Assembly: GCA_026981635.1 (NCBI GenBank)
Contig: JALSIF010000261.1
Span: 1 to 11,735 of the forward strand
From: JALSIF01 sp026981635 [NCBI: bacterium]
GTDB lineage: Bacteria > 4484-113 > JALSIF01
Direction: 5' to 3'
Length of the DNA: 11,735 nt
Position numbers and translations under genes: made by a program. The notes under the pieces were generated by a model that was given only the letters and a program-made list of their open reading frames with translations, was not told the origin of the DNA and did not search any database. This document shows, piece after piece, positions 1 to 5,545 of the stretch (position 1 is its first letter; the number at the start of each line of letters is the position of its first letter).

Positions 1-1
1 T

Positions 2-394
2 CGGACCGCCCTGCTCATCTCTGTCCCTCCCCTGCGGCTTGACCCCACCCTGAGGCCACCCATTCGGGGAGCAAGGGAGCTGCTACTCAACCAGTCCCAC
101 CACCACCGGGTCGCCACCCCGGAGGAGCTATCCCCTCCCCTGCGCCGGCTAGTGGAGGGAGAGGTGACCGAGCGGGGGCTTAGCCAGGCGGTGCTGGTCG
201 GAGTTGCCGGTCCCCTCTTGCCCTACTCCCTCCACCAGGCCACCCCCACCGCCGACCTGGGCTGGGTGGCGGTGCGCTACCTGTGGGACGCCCCCCAGCC
301 GGTGGGCAGACTGCTGCTCCTCCTGCGGGTGCCGGGGGAGGAGGGGGTCTGGCTGGTGCCGGTGGGACCCTGGTCACAGGGAAGCGGTTCCTAG
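2..394 (+). CDS. C-terminal part of an unrecognised protein (gene begins outside the window)
   Basis: An open frame runs from base 2 to the TAG at 392-394, giving at least 130 residues with no in-frame stop, so the gene very probably starts upstream of the window. A GTG at 152 could start an 80-residue protein, but no clear ribosome-binding site sits before it and coding character continues further upstream. The translation is rich in Leu, Val, Pro and Gly. It contains a short DLGWVAVRYLWD stretch and a Leu/Val-rich run near the end (LLLLLRVPGEEGVWLVPVGPW) that looks like beta structure rather than a membrane helix. Codons end mostly in G or C, as expected for this genome, and the other two forward frames give Pro/Arg/Cys-rich shadow proteins. 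It lies 47 bases before the HIT-family gene and may share its transcript. I do not recognise the family. Confidence 0.5.
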   Translation, partial: RTALLISVPPLRLDPTLRPPIRGARELLLNQSHHHRVATPEELSPPLRRLVEGEVTERGLSQAVLVGVAGPLLPYSLHQATPTADLGWVAVRYLWDAPQPVGRLLLLLRVPGEEGVWLVPVGPWSQGSGS

Positions 395-441
395 GGCGCT
401 ATCATTCAGCCGGAGAGTCCAGCGGCGAGGAGGCAAGCGGC

Positions 442-867
442 GTGAACCAGGAAAAGACCGTCTTCCAGAAGATCATTGACGGGGAGCTGCCCGCCGAGAA
501 GGTGTGGGAGGACGACAGGTGTATCGCCATCCTGGATCTCTTCCCCGCCAACCCGGGTCATGCCCTGGTGATCTCCAAACAGCCCTACCCCGACCTATTC
601 TCCATTGACGAGGAGACCCTCTGCCACTGCCACCGGGTAGCCAAGCGGCTGGCCCGGGCCATCAAGCGGGCCACCGACTGCGAGGGAATAAACATCCTGC
701 AGAACAACGGCTCGGCCAGCGGCCAGATCATCTTCCACTACCACATCCACATCATCCCCCGCTACACCGGCGACGGACTCCAGATCCCCAAATCCGGCCC
801 CAAGGCGGACGAGGACTACATGCGCGAGTGGGGGGAAAAGATCCGCAGTCAGCTCAAGGGTGTCTAG
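442..867 (+). CDS. HIT-family nucleotide phosphohydrolase/transferase (histidine triad protein)
   Basis: The 141-residue protein has the histidine triad HYHIHII at residues 99-105 (His99, His101, His103). By family knowledge the middle His101 would be the nucleophile that forms a nucleotidyl intermediate. The N-terminal FQKIIDGELPAEKVWEDD, the NPGHALVISK segment (residues 37-46) and the ILQNNGSASGQ segment (85-95) are the usual fold landmarks of the Hint/HinT branch, cytosolic hydrolases of purine nucleoside phosphoramidates and related adenylylated compounds. I chose the GTG at 442 because GAGGAGG ends eight bases before it. The frame stays open back to 283, but that extension is low-complexity Gly/Ala/Pro and would make the protein far longer than the family norm of 110-145 residues. 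The exact substrate cannot be told. No functional link to N2O respiration is evident; it shares only strand with nosL. Confidence 0.93.
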   Translation: MNQEKTVFQKIIDGELPAEKVWEDDRCIAILDLFPANPGHALVISKQPYPDLFSIDEETLCHCHRVAKRLARAIKRATDCEGINILQNNGSASGQIIFHYHIHIIPRYTGDGLQIPKSGPKADEDYMREWGEKIRSQLKGV

Positions 868-915
868 CCCCCACCGCGGATCGGAGGAGTGAGGAAACCA
901 TCAGGGAGGGGAAAT

Positions 916-1509
916 ATGCGGAACCGATGGGTGGTCTTCGGCGCGATCCTTGTTGTACTGCTCACCTCTTCCTGTCCACGCCAGGCGGACAAGGAAACGG
1001 GAGGGCCATCCCCTGCCGCTGAGACGGGCGGGCTGGCGGCGGTAGTGACGGAGGGTAAGTGCCCCGTCTGCGGCATGCCCTACGCTACCGCTTCCACCGA
1101 GGTCCATGCTGGCGGGCGCAAATTTGACAGCTTCCCCTGCTGGGTGGAGTACGCCGACAAGAACGGCCTAGATCCAGCCAAGGGAGAGATCCTTGATTTT
1201 CCCACCCGGGGAGGGGAGCGGAGCTTCGTTCCCCTCATCCAGGCCTTCTATGTGGAGGCGGAGTTTCTGGAAAGCTCCATGCCCCCCTTCCTGGCCGCTT
1301 TCAAGGACCCCACCGAGGCGGAGCGGTTTGCCGCCGAGCAGCAGAGCCAGGTGATCACCTTTGACCAGGCCCTGAAGATCTCCCGCAACTGGTTCAAGAA
1401 ACACGGCTACCGGGGCCACCAGGGCAAGCCGATGGATATGGGTGATATGGAAGGCAAACCCATGAACCACCAAGACGCCGACCAGCAGGGACGAAGCGGA
1501 GACGGATAG
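916..1509 (+). CDS. nosL: NosL-type copper-binding lipoprotein with Met/His-rich tail
   Basis: The 197-residue protein starts with a signal peptide (residues 1-19) ending LLTSSC. Cys20 is a plausible lipidation site, although the -3 residue is Thr rather than Leu. The NosL hallmark CPVCGM lies at 49-54, followed by a conserved-looking FDSFPCWVEYADKNG stretch (70-84, Cys75). NosL proteins are outer-face copper chaperones that deliver Cu(I) for the CuZ centre of nitrous oxide reductase. The C-terminal tail (163-185) is unusual: it contains GKPM twice plus MDMGDM and NHQ, with five Met and three His that could bind Cu(I). I preferred the ATG at 916, preceded by GGGAGGGG. A GTG at 889 in the same frame has its GGAGGA directly abutting the codon, which is too close. 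The gene converges on nosY and so must be transcribed separately from the nosZ operon. Confidence 0.85.
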   Translation: MRNRWVVFGAILVVLLTSSCPRQADKETGGPSPAAETGGLAAVVTEGKCPVCGMPYATASTEVHAGGRKFDSFPCWVEYADKNGLDPAKGEILDFPTRGGERSFVPLIQAFYVEAEFLESSMPPFLAAFKDPTEAERFAAEQQSQVITFDQALKISRNWFKKHGYRGHQGKPMDMGDMEGKPMNHQDADQQGRSGDG

Positions 1510-1526
1510 CTCTACCGGAATCCGTC
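1501..1526. terminator. Short inverted repeat spanning the convergent nosL and nosY stop codons
   Basis: GACGGAT (1501-1507) and ATCCGTC (1520-1526) form a perfect 7-bp inverted repeat with a 12-base loop, covering the TAG of nosL and part of the TGA of nosY. Its position between two convergent genes suggests a bidirectional transcription end, but neither side has a clear run of T, so an intrinsic terminator is not proven. Confidence 0.3.
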
Positions 1527-2379
1527 AGATCAGGTCGCGCCGGCAAAGCAGGAGGGAACTTGACCCACCGGGCACCAGCGCCCAGAGGACCAGTGCTCCG
1601 GTTAGGGTAGCGATGGCGGTGGAGTAGCCGCCCAGCGCCTCAGCAAGCTTTGCTCCCGCCACCCCGAAGATCTCCTCCCCGCCCAGGGCCATCAGGCTTG
1701 CCACCCTGACCAGGTCAATGGGGTTTAGGAAGATGGAGTACATGAAGAGCTGGTTGGCCTCGCGCTCACTGAGCACCGAACCAAAGCCCAGCACAGCGAG
1801 GTCGTAGAGGGCGACCAGGAAGAACCAGACCAAAACCCCCAGGGCATAGCCCGCCATGGAGCGTCGAGTGACCACCGCGCAGACCATCCCCAGGCCCACG
1901 CTGGCCGCCGCCATGAGCAGGGAAAGGAAGGCAAACAGGATGTAGCCCCCCGCATCGGCTCCCCCCTGGCGCATGGCGATAACCGCCCCGGTGAGGGAGA
2001 AGGCAAACACCATCCCCAGCGCCATGGCCAGACACTGGCCGATGAACTTGGCAAAGATGAGCCGCGGTCGGGAGAGGGGCTGGGAGAAGATGAGCTCCCC
2101 CGCCCGGTCGCGCTGGGTGAGGGAGTGGACCCCGGAGAGCATCCCCATCAGGGGAACCAGGTAGATGACCAGGTTGAGCAGGCTAACCGTGGTGCGGCTA
2201 AACCCCATAAGGCCGGTGCGCTGGCTAACCGAAATGCCGAACCAGGCCACCCCAATGAGCAGGGCGGCAAAGACCAGGGCAAAGCCCATCACCCACTGGT
2301 CGCGAACCATGAGGGTTAGCTCAAACCAGACGATGTCCCTGGTGCGGAGCCGGGGAGACGCCATCGCCTTACTCTCCAC
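1525..2379 (-). CDS. nosY: NosY-type ABC transporter permease
   Basis: A protein of about 284 residues with roughly six hydrophobic segments (near 30-49, 62-82, 112-136, 146-168, 175-198 and 254-277) and a C-terminal CRRDLI, a common ending for ABC-2-type permeases. The SLTQRDRAGELIFSQPLSRPR segment (residues 86-106) matches the cytoplasmic coupling region typical of NosY-like permeases. NosY with NosF forms the membrane transporter that works with periplasmic/external NosD in maturing the CuZ site of nitrous oxide reductase. For the start I chose GTG at 2379: AGGAGG lies six bases before it inside nosF, giving an 11-base overlap with the nosF stop. ATG at 2364 (MASPRLRTRD), four bases after that stop, is the main alternative. 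An ATG at 2406 would need a 38-base overlap. It is the last gene of the minus-strand operon. Confidence 0.88.
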   Translation of the reverse strand: MESKAMASPRLRTRDIVWFELTLMVRDQWVMGFALVFAALLIGVAWFGISVSQRTGLMGFSRTTVSLLNLVIYLVPLMGMLSGVHSLTQRDRAGELIFSQPLSRPRLIFAKFIGQCLAMALGMVFAFSLTGAVIAMRQGGADAGGYILFAFLSLLMAAASVGLGMVCAVVTRRSMAGYALGVLVWFFLVALYDLAVLGFGSVLSEREANQLFMYSIFLNPIDLVRVASLMALGGEEIFGVAGAKLAEALGGYSTAIATLTGALVLWALVPGGSSSLLLCRRDLI

Positions 2380-3307
2380 TTTGGGCCTCCTCCACCACCT
2401 GGTCAATCAGCTTGAGGTAAAGCTTTTCCAGCCTGCCCGGGATCACCTCCAGGGACCTCACCCGAAGCCCTCGCCGCTCAAGCTCGCTCACCACCCGGGC
2501 GCGGCTCTCCGGGTCGGCCACCACCAGGTAGCCCTTGGCGTTGGGTGAGACTTTGCGTGCCCCCGCCTCACGGGCCACCCGCACCACCTCATCGCCATCC
2601 CCCTCCACCTCAATGCGCAGTTGCTCCATTTCTTCCACCTGCCGGTCAAGCTCCTGCCGGTCAAGATCACCCACCACCTTCCCCCCACAGAGGAAGATGA
2701 TCCGGTCGGTAAAGCCCACCAGCTCATCCAGCAGGTGGGTGGCGATGATGATCCCATGGCGGCCACCGCTTCTGGCGTGGGTCTCCTTGAGGAAGTCAAA
2801 GAAGTCCTTGGCCGAGCGGGGATCAAGCTGGGCGGTAGGCTCATCCAGCAGCAGAAAGTCTGCCTCGGCAAGCAGCGCTATGGCCAGGGTGGTGCGCTGG
2901 GCTAGGCCGCCAGACAGCTCCCGGCAGAGCTTGTCGGCCTGCTCCAGCTCGTATAGCCCCACCGTGCGCAGCACCTCCTCGGTGCGCTCCGGGGGAAGCC
3001 CCCGCAGGCGGCGGTAGAAGTCCACCACCTCCCAGACGCTGAGCTCGGCGGGAAGCTCTGGCCTTTGGGGCAGGTAGCTTATGTGGCGCAGGGCCAGGGA
3101 GGGCCGTTGAAAGGGGTCGTGACCGAATACCCTCACCCTCCCCCGGGTGGGCCGGATCAGGCCGGCACAGAGCTTAAGCAGGGTGGACTTGCCACTTCCG
3201 TTGGGTCCCACCAGGGCCACCACCCGGCCCGGCTCAAGGGAAAGGGTGATCCCCTCCACCGCCACTACCTGCCGGTAGCGCTTGGTGAGCCCCTCAAGCA
3301 CAATCAT
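2369..3307 (-). CDS. nosF: NosF-type ABC transporter ATP-binding protein
   Basis: A 312-residue ATPase with all ABC motifs: Walker A GPNGSGKST (34-42), Q-loop Gln81 in YLPQRP, signature LSGGLAQR (131-138), Walker B FLLLDEPT (151-158), D-loop AQLD (159-162) and switch His191 in IIIATHLLDE. The roughly 85 residues after the nucleotide-binding domain form a small alpha/beta extension often seen in this subfamily. It should power NosY and couple ATP hydrolysis to NosD during CuZ assembly on the outer face of the membrane. The ATG at 3307 overlaps the nosD TGA as ATGA, so translation is probably coupled, and it also has its own AGGAGGAG five to six bases upstream. The nosF end in turn overlaps the preferred nosY start. 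The assignment to NosF, rather than a generic drug-type ATPase, rests on the nosD and nosY neighbours. Confidence 0.92.
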   Translation of the reverse strand: MIVLEGLTKRYRQVVAVEGITLSLEPGRVVALVGPNGSGKSTLLKLCAGLIRPTRGRVRVFGHDPFQRPSLALRHISYLPQRPELPAELSVWEVVDFYRRLRGLPPERTEEVLRTVGLYELEQADKLCRELSGGLAQRTTLAIALLAEADFLLLDEPTAQLDPRSAKDFFDFLKETHARSGGRHGIIIATHLLDELVGFTDRIIFLCGGKVVGDLDRQELDRQVEEMEQLRIEVEGDGDEVVRVAREAGARKVSPNAKGYLVVADPESRARVVSELERRGLRVRSLEVIPGRLEKLYLKLIDQVVEEAQSGE

Positions 3308-4719
3308 CGCTTTCTCCTCCTAAACCGGCCGCCTATTCCCCGCGGCCTGGCCTGCCGTCCCACCAGCAAGGCTAGCAGAATCCCCAGCCCGAGCATCAAC
3401 ACCCCCGCCGCCGGACTGGGTTTGGTCGCCTTGCGCTGGGTCTCCAGCGCTACCCGGGCTACGGAGGTAGGCCGCATGAGGGGGGCAGGGTCCACGGTGG
3501 GCTGGGAAAAGATGATGGGAAAGACCTTCTCCGCACTGGCCAGCGCCTTGGCTCCCAGGCTGAAGAGGTACAGCCGGGCCAGGGGCCTCAGGCGCTGGAG
3601 CTCCTCAAAGGCGCCGCTCAGGTGGTGGGGCACATCTCCCACCCCGTCAAGGTCCAGGTCGTAGCCCAAGTAGTCACTCCAGTAGTTACCCCGTCCTTCC
3701 TTGGCCCAGATCACCCCGTCAATGGGTCCGTCCACCGGCTGGACCGAGGTGTAGTTGCCGATGAAGTCGTTCTCGGTGAAGTAGACCTCACCACCACCGG
3801 TGAAGGCCAGCACTCCGACATCATTTTCAGCAAAGAGGTTCTTTATAAATTCTGAGTCATATACTAGATCAAGCTGTATCCCAATATAGTTTCCGACTAC
3901 AACATTCTTAGATGCCTCAATATTCTTTGTTTTAAGAAGCACTAGTCCACTGGATAGGTACGTATCCCGGTTAAAAAGGATTTGATTCTGATTGAGTTCA
4001 ATATAATCTGAGTACATCATCACTCCACCTACTGTTGATCTATAGATTAGATTTCCCTCAAACTTGTTGTAGTCTGAGTACATGTAGTGGAGTCCATAGC
4101 GCAGGTCGTGAATACGGTTATTAATTGTGGTGATTCTATTGGCATGATCAAAGTATATCCCGTCTCTAACTAGACTAATGTCGTTTCCATGTATCGTCAC
4201 TTCCTCAGTATTCCAGAGGTAGATTCCATTTCCCTTCTCATCATCGGGAAGGCCCTTCTTCCCAACAATTACGTTGCCTAATATCTGATGCCCCTTTCCC
4301 CCCTCCACAAAAATACCGAAGCGGGCCTCAAGCAGGCGGTTGTCTCTGATGGTGATGCGGTCCCCCTTGATATGCACGCAGGAGGCGTTGTGCATGAGGT
4401 CATCTCCCGTACCCACCACGGTAAAGCCGGAAAGTTCAACCCCGTTGGCTAATAGCTCCACCGTGTGGGTAGAGCCACTGTTCTCAATCACTGGCCCGCC
4501 TCGCCCAACCAGCCTGAGGCCGGGGACCTTAACCACCACATGTTCCCGGTAGCGCCCCCCATCCACCACCACCACATCGCCCGGACCGGCCGCCTCCACC
4601 GCCGCCTGAATAGAGGAAAACTCCCCACCCTGCGGGGAAACGAAGATGGTCCTGGCCTGAAGTTGAGCAGGAAAAAGGATTAGGCACAGTGTAGCGGTTC
4701 CAATAACCAATCTTCCCAC
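3304..4719 (-). CDS. nosD: NosD, copper-site maturation beta-helix protein with C-terminal membrane anchor
   Basis: From GTG 4719 the protein has 471 residues. Residues 1-22 form a Sec signal peptide (MGRLVIGTATLCLILFPAQLQA). Then comes a right-handed parallel beta-helix of carbohydrate-binding/CASH type (about 25-340), seen as repeated G-I-x-x, N-x-I and N-x-I-x-x-N rungs, followed by the NosD landmarks GNYWSDYLGYDLDLDGVGD and VDPAPLMRP. NosD receives copper from NosL and helps build CuZ in NosZ. Unusually, the chain continues into a hydrophobic helix (437-454) and a very basic tail ending RFRRRKR, so it would be anchored with the tail in the cytoplasm. Codons for about residues 135-293 are AT-rich, unlike the rest. 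I preferred GTG 4719, five bases after GGGAGG. GTG 4746 in the same frame has AGGAGG 14 bases away. It overlaps nosF by four bases. Confidence 0.92.
   Translation of the reverse strand: MGRLVIGTATLCLILFPAQLQARTIFVSPQGGEFSSIQAAVEAAGPGDVVVVDGGRYREHVVVKVPGLRLVGRGGPVIENSGSTHTVELLANGVELSGFTVVGTGDDLMHNASCVHIKGDRITIRDNRLLEARFGIFVEGGKGHQILGNVIVGKKGLPDDEKGNGIYLWNTEEVTIHGNDISLVRDGIYFDHANRITTINNRIHDLRYGLHYMYSDYNKFEGNLIYRSTVGGVMMYSDYIELNQNQILFNRDTYLSSGLVLLKTKNIEASKNVVVGNYIGIQLDLVYDSEFIKNLFAENDVGVLAFTGGGEVYFTENDFIGNYTSVQPVDGPIDGVIWAKEGRGNYWSDYLGYDLDLDGVGDVPHHLSGAFEELQRLRPLARLYLFSLGAKALASAEKVFPIIFSQPTVDPAPLMRPTSVARVALETQRKATKPSPAAGVLMLGLGILLALLVGRQARPRGIGGRFRRRKR
3841..4320. other. Low-GC segment inside nosD
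   Basis: By hand count 190 of 480 bases are G or C (about 40%), with single 60-base blocks as low as 33%. The adjacent blocks at 3721-3840 and 4321-4440 are 53-62%. On the coding strand the segment uses A/T-ending synonymous codons such as CTA, ATA, GTA, TCA, ACA and AGA, whereas the flanks use G/C-ending codons. The reading frame stays open and the protein pattern continues, so this is a composition break rather than a gene break. Confidence 0.75.
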
Positions 4720-4775
4720 CCTGACCTCCCCTCTCCGACTTGGCACCCGTTGCCTGGATTCCTCCTAACTCCTTC

Positions 4776-5450
4776 TCAATTAGGCGGTGCAGCTTGGGTC
4801 TGGGCTGCTCCCTGACGTTGGCGCTTCAGGTAGGCTATGCTCTCGTAGAGGAAGGCGATAAGGATCAGTCCACCAGCAATAAAGAGCATCCAGCTGCCAT
4901 GCCCGGGTACGCTGGTAACGGTGAAGTTGGCGATCTTCTTGGTGCCAAATATGGGTGGCATAAATGGGTCAACTTTGATCGGGGCATCTGGAGCCAGATT
5001 GTGCCCGTAATACCAAAGCTTGTGATAAAAGTCATAAAAGGAGAAGCCTCCGAAGTAGAGCATGATCACCAGCGCATCAATCATGGTCTTAAACTCGCCC
5101 AACACGGCCGCCCTGAGTAGCAGGATGACGATAATGCCAAATCCCAAAGGAAGCCAAAGAAACTCCTTAAAGTCCTCTGCCACGATGGGGTCCATCCCAA
5201 TGTAGTGATTGAGGGCGTTGATCTCACGGATGTCGTCACGGTTGGGGACATCTCCTCCCTCCAGTCGGTTGGCGTAAATGTAGAGCCTAAGCGGAGGATC
5301 CTTGTACATCTGGGCCTCAAACTCCATGAACCAGAGGGGCTTGTTAAAGGCCCCATAGGCGATGAGCACCGCCGCGATTATCAACAGAAGCCTTCCGACC
5401 AGGCCAAAGCTTGAGTGGAGGTATTGGTTGATCCTCTCAAAGAAGCCCAT
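4776..5450 (-). CDS. NosB-like four-helix membrane protein of nos clusters
   Basis: A 224-residue protein with four hydrophobic segments (about 18-36, 97-117, 123-139 and 186-206). An exported-side loop of roughly 60 residues follows the first helix and carries EINALNHYIGMDP (76-88). Helix 3 leads into YDFYHKLWYYGHNLAP (139-154). His82, His143, His150 and His184, together with the Met residues, could bind copper or haem, but that is speculation. It sits between nosZ and nosD, the place where, from memory, Sec-type (clade II) nos clusters often carry nosB, a polytopic membrane protein of unsettled function; the symbol is therefore only positional. The ATG at 5450 is preceded by GGGGAG nine bases away. 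A strong GC hairpin lies between nosZ and this gene. It ends 56 bases before the chosen nosD start, and its base composition is lower in GC than the bc-type genes. Confidence 0.8.
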   Translation of the reverse strand: MGFFERINQYLHSSFGLVGRLLLIIAAVLIAYGAFNKPLWFMEFEAQMYKDPPLRLYIYANRLEGGDVPNRDDIREINALNHYIGMDPIVAEDFKEFLWLPLGFGIIVILLLRAAVLGEFKTMIDALVIMLYFGGFSFYDFYHKLWYYGHNLAPDAPIKVDPFMPPIFGTKKIANFTVTSVPGHGSWMLFIAGGLILIAFLYESIAYLKRQRQGAAQTQAAPPN

Positions 5451-5490
5451 CTCTATTTACTCCCCATATCCAAAATCAGCCTCTCCTGGA

Positions 5491-5527
5491 TGGGGGGCGG
5501 CGATCCTTTAACGACCGCCGCCCCCCA
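5491..5527. other. 12-bp perfect GC-rich inverted repeat between nosZ and the NosB-like gene
   Basis: TGGGGGGCGGCG (5491-5502) pairs perfectly with CGCCGCCCCCCA (5516-5527) around a 13-base loop. It begins 18 bases after the nosZ stop. In the direction of transcription no T-run follows it, so it looks more like a partial terminator or an RNA-stabilising/processing hairpin than a full intrinsic terminator. It would let nosZ mRNA accumulate above that of the downstream accessory genes. Confidence 0.6.
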
Positions 5528-5545
5528 CGGAGACGGAGAACCGAG

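Noticed and set aside
283-441. N-terminal extension of the HIT gene frame
   Set aside because: It overlaps the end of the upstream gene, is low-complexity Gly/Ala/Pro, and the GTG at 442 has an ideal ribosome-binding site and gives a normal family length.
3065-3664. Long plus-strand open frame opposite nosF and nosD
   Set aside because: The translation is Pro/Arg/Ser-rich with no recognisable pattern, while the minus strand carries unambiguous NosF motifs and the NosD end.
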